Positions 7,074 to 15,470 of a stretch of 64,000 bases of DNA are shown one piece after another. A model generated the notes under the pieces. The model did no database searches. It saw only the letters and a program-made list of their open reading frames with translations, and was not told where the DNA came from. The stretch is from GCA-2770975 sp050248915 (lineage in GTDB: Bacteria; Cyanobacteriota; Sericytochromatia; UBA7694), in the NCBI GenBank assembly GCA_050248915.1, contig JBFWRL010000001.1, forward strand, positions 68,463 through 132,462, read 5' to 3'. Position 1 is the first letter of the stretch, and the number at the start of each line of letters is the position of its first letter. The translations under genes and the position numbers were made by a program.

Positions 7074-9761
7074 ATGTTCAGCATCTTACTCCTGCCCACC
7101 CACCCACCTCTGCGGCCCCACGTTCTCAAGGCCTGGGCCTGGCAAAACCTGCCACGCTCAGAATTTGAGGTCTTTGTGGTGCTGCCAGAGGGAGAAAACA
7201 GCGCAGACATCGATTGGCCAAACTGCTTGGCGGGCGGGGTGCTTAGCCCCGAACAGGCCAAAGCACTTGGTTCACAGCCAGCCAGAGACATTCTGCTCTG
7301 GGAGGCAGATTTTAGGCCCCACCGCGACCTGCTTTGGCAATTCAAAGCCGCCCGCACGACTGAGCCCGCAGGGCTTTTGCAAGCAGTGGGCACCTGGCCC
7401 ACACCGCTACCGCCTATTTGGCAGGAGATACTCACACAGGCCGACATGCCCCCTCCCTTTCAGCCTGATGCCTTTGATTCGCGTGTTTTGGCCCCCGATG
7501 AGGCCTTTGCTTCGGGTCTGTTGTTGCCCGCGGAGGCTTTTCAGGCTTTGTTACAAGCCCACCCCGATTTTTTAAGTCAAGATAGGCCTGATCTACGCAC
7601 TCAGAGCCTGCGCCACTGGCTGCACACCCAATCCCCCAGCGCGTCTCAGACTGTGTATTTGATTCCCTCGGCCCGCGCCACGTGCTTAAAATTCCCCACC
7701 CCAAACAGCGCAGAATCCACACAGGCCCAACCTCTGCCTGTCTGGGAGCCCCCGCCGTGCCCGCTCAAGCTGCTGGTGGGCCCCCTGCCCGATCCGGCCC
7801 TGCTGGGGGACTATCTCTACAATCCCAACGTCAAAACATTTACGGCCCAGCCCTTTGCCCGTTTGCTCAGCCAAGCTGCCAATTACCCACTTGAGGCCTA
7901 CGACCTGAGTTTTGATCTCAAGCAAGACAACTTTGATGCCCTTTTAAAACCCTTGCAGGCAGACTGGCAGCCGGATGTGATTCTCTGGTTGGCCCCGGCG
8001 GTTCAGGGTCTGCCGCCGGGCATCGAAGAAAGCCCTGTGCCCGTGGTGGCCCTGGTTCACGATTGGCACAGCTTGGGCCTGGGCACGCTCTTGGACTGTG
8101 CCACAGACTTTGATTGGCTCTTTTGCGATCAAAGTCTGCAAGCGATTTTGACCGCAGCAGGGCATCAGCACCTGTCGTATTGGCCCTGTTATGGCTTGGA
8201 TCCTGAGCGCAGTTATGCCCTGCCCTGGCAGCCTGAGCCCGCGCCAGAAGCCGGCCCCCGCCCCTATGCCGTGGGTTTTGTTGGCACTTTGGCCTCGCCG
8301 TATTACCCTGAGCGGGAGCGGCTTTTGGCTGAAATCTCTCTGCTAAGCGCGCAATGGCCGGTCTTATTGGCCGATGGCATCAGCGATCCCCATGAATACA
8401 ACCGGCTGCTGAACCAATGCCAAGTCGTCTTAAACCCCACAGCCAGGGGAGAGATGAACCTGCGGGCCTATGAAGCGCCAGCGGCAGGGGCTTTGCTGCT
8501 GAGCGAAGCTGGCAACCGCGAAATCCGGGCGTTTTTGCCCGAAGACGAATCGGGTTCGGGGGCGGCTTTGTTTTTTGAACCAGAGAGATTAACCGAAACC
8601 CTGACCGAGATCTTGGCCGACCCTGTGCGTTTGGCCTGTTTGGCCCAAAATGGGCAAAGAGCGATTCAATCCCACAGCTATACGGCTCAATTTGGGCGTC
8701 TGCTGGCCCTACTCATGCAACATTTGCCCCAAATCCAATCCCTGCGCCAAATTCGACACCAAACTCGACACCCCCAGAGTGCCACACCGCCCTTCAGAAG
8801 CTGGGTTACGGCCCGACAATTGTATTTTTCCCGCACTCCCGGTGGGGTTGAACGGGCAGAGCGGGTCTTGGCTCAAGCCATTGCCACCCCGAAAAGAGAT
8901 TCAGATCTCTCACACACTAGCGCAAGCGCTCAGGTCCGTTTGCTGAAATACACCCAGGCCCTGTTTCAGATTAATCAGGCGGTGGATTTTGCCCAGGCCG
9001 AAAGGGCAGGCCAAGCCCAGAAGCGACTCTGGGAAATCCTTTCGCCAGAACAGAGAGCGGCGTTTACAAAGGGTTTAAAGCACTTGTCTGAGCTGATGAA
9101 CGAGGCCCCCAGCCCATTTTTGGCCTACCATCTGGGGTGGACCGCAGGCTATTTGCAAGATTATGCCCAGGCCCGGCAGCACCTGCAAAAGGCCCTGGCT
9201 CTGCCTTTTCCCGAGAGCCCCAGCGATCCCCATTACCGCCTGATTCTGCCGCTGGGGCACAGTGGCAAACACATTCCCCATTTTCAAATGGCTTATGCCC
9301 GGCGTTTGCAAACGCTGAGTTTGAATTCGGGTTTGACCTCAGCCGCCAACGCCTCAGCCTGGCCCTTGCAGGCCCTGATCCTGAGCCAGATCGCCCAACT
9401 CCAGGGCCATGCCCTGCGCGCTGAGCAACAACCCGCCTTAGCCCAAGAGGCCTATCTGGCAGCAAGGCAGCTCTATCCTGAGTCGCCCGAACTCACATGG
9501 CTGCTGGCCCAGAGCGCCTTGGAAATGGGGCAAGCAGCAAAAGCGGAAGTCCTTTTGGCCGAGTTGGTGGCGGCCCACCCCCTGACCTTTCCCTACCGCT
9601 GGGAATGGCTCGGATTGCTCAAATCCCAAAAATCCCCACACTACAAACAGGCCCTGCAGCTCAGCAGGGCCCTGTTCCTGGGGCTCAACAACCACTTAAA
9701 AAACGACTATACCCAGGTCCTTCACTGGTTAGCGGCAGAATTAAACGCCGCCTCGCCTTGA
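7074..9761 (+). CDS. Large multidomain glycosyltransferase with C-terminal TPR repeats
   Basis: The 895-residue protein has three parts. The N-terminus (FSILLLPTHPPLRPHVLKAW, then EFEVFVVLPEG) looks like the start of a GT2 fold that has drifted. The middle, about residues 230-550, is a GT-B domain of the CgeB/Glyco_trans_1_2 type, with YAVGFVGTLASPYYPERERL, VVLNPTARGEMNLRAYEAPA and GALLLSEAGNREI matching the usual donor-site block. Residues about 620-890 are TPR-like (QTLSLNSGL..., LAAELNAAS at the end). A cytoplasmic enzyme that modifies a protein or surface glycan is likely; the acceptor is unknown. It ends 20 bp before the stop of a convergent gene. Confidence 0.75.
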   Translation: MFSILLLPTHPPLRPHVLKAWAWQNLPRSEFEVFVVLPEGENSADIDWPNCLAGGVLSPEQAKALGSQPARDILLWEADFRPHRDLLWQFKAARTTEPAGLLQAVGTWPTPLPPIWQEILTQADMPPPFQPDAFDSRVLAPDEAFASGLLLPAEAFQALLQAHPDFLSQDRPDLRTQSLRHWLHTQSPSASQTVYLIPSARATCLKFPTPNSAESTQAQPLPVWEPPPCPLKLLVGPLPDPALLGDYLYNPNVKTFTAQPFARLLSQAANYPLEAYDLSFDLKQDNFDALLKPLQADWQPDVILWLAPAVQGLPPGIEESPVPVVALVHDWHSLGLGTLLDCATDFDWLFCDQSLQAILTAAGHQHLSYWPCYGLDPERSYALPWQPEPAPEAGPRPYAVGFVGTLASPYYPERERLLAEISLLSAQWPVLLADGISDPHEYNRLLNQCQVVLNPTARGEMNLRAYEAPAAGALLLSEAGNREIRAFLPEDESGSGAALFFEPERLTETLTEILADPVRLACLAQNGQRAIQSHSYTAQFGRLLALLMQHLPQIQSLRQIRHQTRHPQSATPPFRSWVTARQLYFSRTPGGVERAERVLAQAIATPKRDSDLSHTSASAQVRLLKYTQALFQINQAVDFAQAERAGQAQKRLWEILSPEQRAAFTKGLKHLSELMNEAPSPFLAYHLGWTAGYLQDYAQARQHLQKALALPFPESPSDPHYRLILPLGHSGKHIPHFQMAYARRLQTLSLNSGLTSAANASAWPLQALILSQIAQLQGHALRAEQQPALAQEAYLAARQLYPESPELTWLLAQSALEMGQAAKAEVLLAELVAAHPLTFPYRWEWLGLLKSQKSPHYKQALQLSRALFLGLNNHLKNDYTQVLHWLAAELNAASP

Positions 9762-9781
9762 GTCCCGCTGTAGACGAAGGC

Positions 9782-10528
9782 TTATTGGGCTGCGGCTGTG
9801 GGCTCAGCAGCGCTTTTGTTGCTCAAGTGGGTCTCCAGCAAATGGGTCACCCGGCAGAGCACAGCCGCCATTTCGTAGCGGCTGATCGTGTTCTCGGGCC
9901 GAAAGGTGTGGTCGTGGTAGAGGTTCATAAATTGGTAGCGATTGAGCGCCGCTGCAATATACGGAGAATACTGAGAACGGGCATCCATATCCTGAGATTT
10001 TTCGGCCATGCGAATGCCTTCACCCAGAGATTTGCCTGAGGCTTTTTCGGCACGCATCAGCAATTCACTCAGTACATACGCCACATGTTTGCGGGTGGCG
10101 GGCTGATCGCCGTCTTTGGCTTGGGCCTTGTCGAACATGACCTGGGTCAGGTCGTATTCCTGCAAAAGGGTACGCACATAGGGATAGGCCCAATGCTCGG
10201 GCAGAGCGGGCACAATCGCTTCGCGTTTGACCACCGGCTGAATGTCGATGGCATGGGTCAGGCGGATCTGGTTCAAGAGTTTATTGGTCACAGCGGCCAA
10301 GGCAAAACGGGTGACTTTCCAGTCGCCCCGGAAGGTGTGGTCGGTATAACCATCCATCAGGCGGTAATCGTTGACCACTTTGCCCACACAGTCGAAACAC
10401 CAATGGGGCGCAGAGATATCTACCAGATAGGCACTGGGAACGGGTTCAGCGGCCTGGGCTGGGGTGGGGTTCAGCAAGAGCAGGGAGGCCAGCAGGCCAC
10501 CGGTTAAGATGCGGTATATGGGTCCCAT
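9782..10528 (-). CDS. SLH-domain envelope protein
   Basis: The 248-residue protein has a cleavable signal peptide (GGLLASLLLLNPTPAQAAEP). Three S-layer-homology-like units follow: HWCFDCVGKVVNDYRLMDGY with FALAAVTNKL, HWAYPYVRTLLQEYDL, and YSPYIAAALNRYQFMNLYHD with ISRYEMAAVLCRV. SLH domains bind pyruvylated secondary polymers on peptidoglycan and in some diderms tether the outer membrane. It consists of SLH units only, so it may be an adaptor. Its 5' end overlaps the 3' end of coaE by 25 bp, so the two are probably co-transcribed. Confidence 0.82.
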   Translation of the reverse strand: MGPIYRILTGGLLASLLLLNPTPAQAAEPVPSAYLVDISAPHWCFDCVGKVVNDYRLMDGYTDHTFRGDWKVTRFALAAVTNKLLNQIRLTHAIDIQPVVKREAIVPALPEHWAYPYVRTLLQEYDLTQVMFDKAQAKDGDQPATRKHVAYVLSELLMRAEKASGKSLGEGIRMAEKSQDMDARSQYSPYIAAALNRYQFMNLYHDHTFRPENTISRYEMAAVLCRVTHLLETHLSNKSAAEPTAAAQ

Positions 10529-11145
10529 GTCAGTTCACCTAAAATCCAATTTAGCTGTTCCCGGGTACTTTCCAGATCCCGGCTGTTATCTATCACTTCG
10601 TCGGCTTTCTCAGCCTTGATCTCAATCGACAATTGTGCGTCTATGCGGGCCTGGGCCTCTGATTCTGAAAAACCATTGCGGGCCATCAGGCGCTCTTTCT
10701 GAACAGCTTCAGGACAGTATACCACAATCGTTTTATCCACAAAATGCGCCATATTGACCTCATAGAGCAGGGGAATGACCAGCACCAGCAAAAAATTCTT
10801 TTTTGCCCCGCTTTGAGCCCTTTCGGTCTCTTGGGCGCGCAATTCTGTTTCTATTTGGCGCAGGGCGGCTTTCACGCCGGGATGTACAATCTGGTTGAGC
10901 TGCTCACGCTGGCTTTCATCAGCAAAGACAATCCCGCCCAAGACCCGGCGGTCGATCTGGCCATCGGGGGCCAAAATGCTTGCGCCAAAATGGGCCAAAA
11001 CCTGTTCATACACCGGCTGGCCGGGCTCCATGAGCTGATGGGCCACCAAATCGGTGTCCACGACCTTGGCACCAGCTTCGACCAGCATGGCGGCCACAGC
11101 CGACTTGCCCGAGGCAATGCCGCCCGTCAGACCAATGCGGAACAT
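10504..11145 (-). CDS. coaE: Dephospho-CoA kinase
   Basis: This enzyme catalyses the last step of coenzyme A synthesis, ATP-dependent phosphorylation of dephospho-CoA. The 213-residue length is normal. The P-loop GLTGGIASGKS is at residues 5-15, followed by DTDLVAHQL, IDRRVLGGIVFAD, IVHPGV and VPLLYEV, all family signatures. It sits between the SLH gene (25-bp overlap) and the MCE gene (12 bp upstream), a minus-strand run that mixes a core enzyme with envelope genes. Confidence 0.96.
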   Translation of the reverse strand: MFRIGLTGGIASGKSAVAAMLVEAGAKVVDTDLVAHQLMEPGQPVYEQVLAHFGASILAPDGQIDRRVLGGIVFADESQREQLNQIVHPGVKAALRQIETELRAQETERAQSGAKKNFLLVLVIPLLYEVNMAHFVDKTIVVYCPEAVQKERLMARNGFSESEAQARIDAQLSIEIKAEKADEVIDNSRDLESTREQLNWILGELTWDPYTAS

Positions 11146-11157
11146 GGCGTTGCCCCC

Positions 11158-12282
11158 TTAAAAGAGCTTAAATTTCTCAATATTGACCTTCACGCCTTCG
11201 TCTTGCAAGAGCTGGCGGATCTTTTTCTCGTTGAGCAATTGGTTTGCATTGTCGAGCACCGGATCGAGGCGATCCAAACTGTTGCCCACTTTGGTCATGA
11301 GTTTGTCGGCATTGCCCAAGACTGGCGTGAGCTGGTCGAGCACAGCAGGCAGGCGATCGAGGGTCGCCGGGGCCTTGCGCAGCAGAGGTGGCAATTCAGA
11401 CAACGAGGTATTCAGATTGGGAATCAGGTCGGGGTGGCGGCTTAAGCTGTCGGTAAATTGCTCAGCATCACGCGAAATATTGTCGATCCGTTTGGCAAGC
11501 TGCTCGCCATTTTCGCTGAGTGGGCCGGTGATCGTGTGCACTTCGCTGGAAACAGCCTTCAGGCTGCGCAGCAATTCAGGGGCATCGCTGCCGAGGCTGG
11601 CACTGGCCACACGCAGATTGGAGATAATGCTTTCTATCGAAGCGCCATTGCGACTGAGCAGGCGATTGGCCTGACCGGCAGCGCCATCGAGATTTTTCAC
11701 AATCCGGGCAATTTCGTTTTCGTTGCCCGAGACCGTCCGCATCAGCGAGGCGGTGCCTTTGATCAAATCGCCCATGTCTTTTTCTTTGCCTTTGACGGCC
11801 ACCGCAAAGGTGTGCAAAAGGGTGTTGAGATCATCGGGATCGAGTTTGGTTAAGACCGGCGCCAGGTGGTTGAGCACCTCGTCGAGGTCCACGGGGGTCA
11901 TGGTGTTTTTGATCTGCTCACCATTGGGCAGTGGGGGCGCTTGGGGAGAGCCCGCATCAATTGAAATGTATTTTTCGCCCAAGAGACTTTTGGAGCGGAT
12001 TTCTGCGCGGGCATCGCTAAACATTTTAATCTCGGGGTTCACCACCAAATGCATCAGGGCCCGGCCTTGGCGCACTTCCATGCTCTCAACGTGGCCGACT
12101 TCGATCCCGGCCATCATCACCGGGGCATCTTTGACCACGCCCACGGCACTGTTAAACACGGCAGTAAACTTGACCGTCTCGCCAAATTGAAACCGGCCCA
12201 ATGTGAGCGACATATATGCCAATAAAGCGCCTGCGGTCAGAATAAATCCGCCGAGCGCCAATTCTTTCCAGTGTTTAACCAT
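11158..12282 (-). CDS. MlaD/MCE-domain lipid transport protein
   Basis: I prefer the ATG at 12282 (MVKHWKELALGG); the frame extends to an ATG at 12333, giving 17 more charged residues unlike the usual MlaD N-terminus. One transmembrane helix (FILTAGALLAYMSLTLG) is followed by an MCE domain (FNSAVGVVKDAPVMMAGIEV with GHVESMEV, then LLGEKYISIDAG). The C-terminal 230 residues are helical, as in long MCE proteins that form hexameric tunnels. It should sit in the inner membrane and face the periplasm, moving lipids between membranes. No MlaE permease or MlaF ATPase gene is adjacent. Confidence 0.9.
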   Translation of the reverse strand: MVKHWKELALGGFILTAGALLAYMSLTLGRFQFGETVKFTAVFNSAVGVVKDAPVMMAGIEVGHVESMEVRQGRALMHLVVNPEIKMFSDARAEIRSKSLLGEKYISIDAGSPQAPPLPNGEQIKNTMTPVDLDEVLNHLAPVLTKLDPDDLNTLLHTFAVAVKGKEKDMGDLIKGTASLMRTVSGNENEIARIVKNLDGAAGQANRLLSRNGASIESIISNLRVASASLGSDAPELLRSLKAVSSEVHTITGPLSENGEQLAKRIDNISRDAEQFTDSLSRHPDLIPNLNTSLSELPPLLRKAPATLDRLPAVLDQLTPVLGNADKLMTKVGNSLDRLDPVLDNANQLLNEKKIRQLLQDEGVKVNIEKFKLF

Positions 12283-12369
12283 GGGTTCTGCCTTGTTTTC
12301 TTCGTCTCTGTCTGTGACATTTGCTCGTGTCATCTGCTTGTGTGAGGGGTGTTTACACAGGAAGGTATT

Positions 12370-13344
12370 TTACCATTGTTTTTGGATGGGCCCAAAATTT
12401 GCCTGCAACGCCCGCAACCAATGCGCCACCGTGCCCCGCTCGGCATAACGCATATATTGCACAAAGCGGTGCAAATGGCTGGAGATCACCCGCTCCCCAT
12501 CGGATTCAAAGCCCTCGTGGTAGTCAAAGTCTGTCTGGGCCAATTCAAACAGCGCCAAATGGCCAAAGAGATCGGGCCTCTGCCGCACCGCCTGCAAAAA
12601 GGGCAAGGTATATTCAGCAAAGGCGCGGGGATGATTGAGATGGTAGATCACCGGCTGCCCGAGCTGCACCCATTTGACCGAAGCAAACCAGGGCTGATCG
12701 GGCAAATGCAAAAACAGATCAAAGAGATCCTGAAAATACAGCGGCACAGTCACAGCCGAAAAGAGCCTGTACTGCCGGGTCAGGGCCACAGGCAAGACAA
12801 AGGCATCCTCCGACCAGGGGGCCAACTTAAACACGAAATCTGGCCGATGGGGCTTGCGCTCAATCCAGCTCACCGCCCCACTCTGTTCCAATTGCTCAAG
12901 CCAGGTATCAGGTTTAATCTCGCCAGGCGTCAGCGGGCAGCGCAATTGATTGACCCGGTAAACCGCCTCGGGGCCCTGTTCGGCCTCGCAAGTCGCAATG
13001 CCCGCCAAAACGCCTGAGACAAAATCCGGGGCAGGCCAGCACTCTTGGTGCAAATAGCTCCAATAGTCCCCCCAAACCGAATGGCCAAACATGCCGCCGA
13101 GATAGCGCACGAGATCCCAGCAGCAGACCCCCGCAATTTCGGGATAGGGAATCGCCACCACCTGATGGGAAAAAGTGGCCTGTTGCAAGGCCTGTTTTAA
13201 TTCCCCCGCCTCGGCCCCCTGATGCAGATAAATGACCTGAAAGTTTGCGTTGTCTTGGGCATTTAAAGCCCGAATCTGGCCTGTCAGATAGGCCTCGGGC
13301 AAATAGCGGTGATGGGCAATTAAAAAAGTGAGAGGGGGTGACAT
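12370..13344 (-). CDS. GT2-like glycosyltransferase-related protein
   Basis: The start is taken at ATG 13344 (MSPPLTFLIAHHRYLPEAYL). A promoter immediately upstream makes the longer in-frame start at 13398 unlikely. The 324-residue protein opens like a GT2 fold, with LTFLIAHHRYLPEAYLTGQI followed by FQVIYLHQG, but lacks a clear DxD. The middle holds Trp/Cys-rich segments (GVCCWDLVRYLGGMFGHSVW). The C-terminus (WVQLGQPVIYHLNHPRAFAE and the His-rich ISSHLHRFVQYM) has no family I recognise. The role is inferred from the N-terminal fold only. Confidence 0.55.
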   Translation of the reverse strand: MSPPLTFLIAHHRYLPEAYLTGQIRALNAQDNANFQVIYLHQGAEAGELKQALQQATFSHQVVAIPYPEIAGVCCWDLVRYLGGMFGHSVWGDYWSYLHQECWPAPDFVSGVLAGIATCEAEQGPEAVYRVNQLRCPLTPGEIKPDTWLEQLEQSGAVSWIERKPHRPDFVFKLAPWSEDAFVLPVALTRQYRLFSAVTVPLYFQDLFDLFLHLPDQPWFASVKWVQLGQPVIYHLNHPRAFAEYTLPFLQAVRQRPDLFGHLALFELAQTDFDYHEGFESDGERVISSHLHRFVQYMRYAERGTVAHWLRALQANFGPIQKQW

Positions 13345-13351
13345 GGCTTCT

Positions 13352-13380
13352 ATTATAACCAGCAGAAGTAAGGGCCCCAA
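13352..13380 (-). promoter_or_regulatory. Sigma-70-type promoter, nearly leaderless
   Basis: On the minus strand TTGGGG (13380-13375), a 17-bp spacer and TATAAT (13357-13352) precede the ATG at 13344. The expected transcription start falls within one or two bases of the start codon. Confidence 0.45.
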
Positions 13381-13383
13381 ACA

Positions 13384-13414
13384 AAACAGGGCTGGCATGG
13401 CGCCAGCCCTGTTT
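13384..13414 (-). terminator. Rho-independent terminator
   Basis: Two perfect 13-base arms, AAACAGGGCTGGC and its complement, flank a 5-base loop. On the minus strand the hairpin runs into TTTTGTTT. It ends the gene at 13433-13981 just before the promoter of the next minus-strand gene. Confidence 0.8.
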
Positions 13415-13432
13415 AAAAAGAGAACTTAAAAC

Positions 13433-13981
13433 TTAGGTCAAGGAGCGGCGAATACCCTCGGTATTGAGGATTTTATTCGCCAAAACGGCACCCAAGGCAC
13501 CGCCGACCACGCCTGCGATAATCAAGGGATTGCCGGGGGCTGCGCCCAGGGCTTTGAAGATCGCCATGGTGCCACCACCAACAGCCACGCCACCGATGGC
13601 GCTAACGCCACCCTGGAGGGTATCTGTGAGGATATTCCCGACCGTGGTTGAAGCGGATTGTTTGCCGTGGGTCAGAGAAGCCAGGTTTTTGACAACCGAG
13701 ACAGAGCCGCTGATGGCTGCGCCGATGCCGACAGAGCTCATCATAAACTGAGTCAGGGGTTGACCCGAGCCAGATTTGGCATAGGTAAAACCGGTATAGC
13801 CGCCCACCAGCATTTTGGTGATCGCGCCGTCTCCGCTGGCCGCGCGGTTGGTATCAAAGAAAGCAGTATCTGCGCCGTACACAGCGGAACTTGGCCGAAT
13901 AGTCGCTGCGGCAGGTTGCGTTGGGTTATTCCCTGAATAGGGGTTATAACCAAAAAAGGAACGGACCTGATCGACGAGCAT
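13433..13981 (-). CDS. Glycine-rich hypothetical protein with hydrophobic C-terminal half
   Basis: The 182-residue protein was not assigned to a family. The N-terminus is polar (SFFGYNPYSGNNPTQPAAAT). The C-terminal half has Gly/Ala-rich hydrophobic stretches (GVSAIGGVAVGGGTMAIF and IIAGVVGGALGAVLANKIL) that could cross or insert into a membrane. A GAGG Shine-Dalgarno lies 7 bases before the ATG. It has its own terminator, so it is a single-gene unit. The A+T-rich 130 bp upstream probably hold its promoter. Confidence 0.65.
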   Translation of the reverse strand: MLVDQVRSFFGYNPYSGNNPTQPAAATIRPSSAVYGADTAFFDTNRAASGDGAITKMLVGGYTGFTYAKSGSGQPLTQFMMSSVGIGAAISGSVSVVKNLASLTHGKQSASTTVGNILTDTLQGGVSAIGGVAVGGGTMAIFKALGAAPGNPLIIAGVVGGALGAVLANKILNTEGIRRSLT

Positions 13982-14032
13982 AGTAACCTCGCTTGACCTA
14001 AAATTAATTGTTTCTTAATTAAAGGTTTAGAA

Positions 14033-14050
14033 GATCTTGATCTTGATCTT
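14033..14050. repeat. Short tandem repeat, three copies of GATCTT
   Basis: Three exact 6-bp copies lie in the A+T-rich gap upstream of the gene starting at 13981, with a further GATCT at 14055-14059. It is noncoding and could be a protein-binding site. Confidence 0.5.
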
Positions 14051-14111
14051 GTCAGATCTCCACAATTGTTAAAGAAAAATTAAACGGTTGTTAACCTTTA
14101 ATTGTGAGACC

Positions 14112-14633
14112 TTAGCCCAAAGCGGGCGCGTTGACGGGGGCCGTGTTGGGAATGGCTGGAATCGTTGGATCCAGGCTGGCAAACTTGAGCAACATCTCAG
14201 CCATTTGACTGGCCAATTGGCGACCAAAGAAGAGCACCATTTGCACCAATTCCAAAAGCCGAAAGCCCGAAATGGCTGTGAGCGCCGTGGTGGGAGACCA
14301 GCGGAAATAAGGGGTATCGTCTTCGGCCAGACCCGTGCTGCCCCAAGGCAGACGGCGGTTAAAATCCACCAAAACGTCGGTGAGATGGGCAAAGGTGCTT
14401 TCGGGCACATTGACCGGATAAGCCAGATAAAACTCCCAGCGCTCATCAAGATTGTCTGAGGCAGGGCGAATGTCGAGAAAGAGATCGGTTTCGGGAATTG
14501 GCAGACGCAAATAGTCCAGACCGCTGGAGCCAGGGGTCTGCAGGGCAGCATAGCCGCCTTCAGTCAGCACCTGCTGCAAATCGGAAAGGGAATGGACGGG
14601 TTGTAAAAGTGGACTTGTCAATTGGGCCACCAA
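14112..14633 (-). CDS. Hypothetical protein, possibly YbjN/chaperone-like
   Basis: The 173-residue soluble protein starts at TTG 14633 or GTG 14630. The order of elements (SLSDLQQVLTEGGYAALQTP, then WEFYLAYPVNVPESTFAHLT, then DVLVDFNRRLPWGS and a long C-terminal helix RLLELVQMVLFFGRQLASQM) recalls small alpha/beta folds of the YbjN or secretion-chaperone type. I would not commit to a function. It is divergent from the membrane protein that starts near 14754. Confidence 0.65.
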   Translation of the reverse strand: MVAQLTSPLLQPVHSLSDLQQVLTEGGYAALQTPGSSGLDYLRLPIPETDLFLDIRPASDNLDERWEFYLAYPVNVPESTFAHLTDVLVDFNRRLPWGSTGLAEDDTPYFRWSPTTALTAISGFRLLELVQMVLFFGRQLASQMAEMLLKFASLDPTIPAIPNTAPVNAPALG

Positions 14634-14753
14634 CTCACTGATGATTTCCTTATTGTAATTGAAATTTGTGATTTTTACACCCCGCGTGAATCAAATTTAA
14701 GCTTGATTTTGATCAATCCAGGTCGGAGTTCCCGGCCTGTCTCAAAAAAGAGT

Positions 14754-15455
14754 ATGATAACAAAAACAGACAAAAAAACCATGAACAAACGATTCTCTGA
14801 GCTTCAATTGCCCCAGTTAGAACCCATTCCCAGTCGCTGGCAACACTGGCACAACGGGGTGTTGGCTTTGCTGCTGTTGGCCAGTATGCTTTGGCTGCTG
14901 TTTAAACTCGATCAGAGCAGTTTGGCTGTCGTCGAAATCACCGGGACCCGCTTAGCGCAAGTGGGCTGGGTCAGTGGCTTGTCTTTGGCCTGTGGGGCTT
15001 ATGCCGTTTGGTTGCACGCCCGCAAACTCTGGTCAGAACAGGGGATCGCCTTCCGCAACGATGGCCGCGATGACCGGGTTCTGACAGGGATTATCCTGGG
15101 CACAGCCCTGCTTTTCTGTTGCCTCTGGTCGGCCATTCTGGACTATAATGAGTCGGCACCCCTGGAACTGGCTCCCACGACATACCGTTTGGCCACCATC
15201 AGCGGAAGTTCGCTGGTGTTAGAATCTTTGCCCAAAGGCCCCAGGCTCAAACTGAACTTAAGTGGTTACAAACACAGCTTGTTTAAACGGATGCAGCCCG
15301 GAGACAGCTTTGGGGTCAAGCGACAACCTGGGCGCTTGGGTTTTGCATATATCAGCCTGTTGATTTGGCGAAACAAACAGGAAAAAAGCATGATACTCTG
15401 GCCCCGACAAAGGCCGTTACACAGCCCCCAGCCATCAGAGCGCCGCCCCGAATAG
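14754..15455 (+). CDS. Membrane protein of unknown function, three transmembrane helices
   Basis: The frame is open from 14622, where it would overlap the divergent gene; I take ATG 14754 (MITKTDKKTMNKRF), with ATG 14781 as an alternative. Hydrophobic helices are GVLALLLLASMLWLLFKL, VGWVSGLSLACGAYAVWL and VLTGIILGTALLFCCLWSAI. A small beta-rich C-terminal domain follows (YRLATISGSSLVLESL, then RMQPGDSFGVKRQPG). No family recognised. It lies 15 bp upstream of the Rsm22-type gene and is likely co-transcribed with it. Confidence 0.65.
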   Translation: MITKTDKKTMNKRFSELQLPQLEPIPSRWQHWHNGVLALLLLASMLWLLFKLDQSSLAVVEITGTRLAQVGWVSGLSLACGAYAVWLHARKLWSEQGIAFRNDGRDDRVLTGIILGTALLFCCLWSAILDYNESAPLELAPTTYRLATISGSSLVLESLPKGPRLKLNLSGYKHSLFKRMQPGDSFGVKRQPGRLGFAYISLLIWRNKQEKSMILWPRQRPLHSPQPSERRPE

Positions 15456-15470
15456 AAAGACAGAGGCCCC

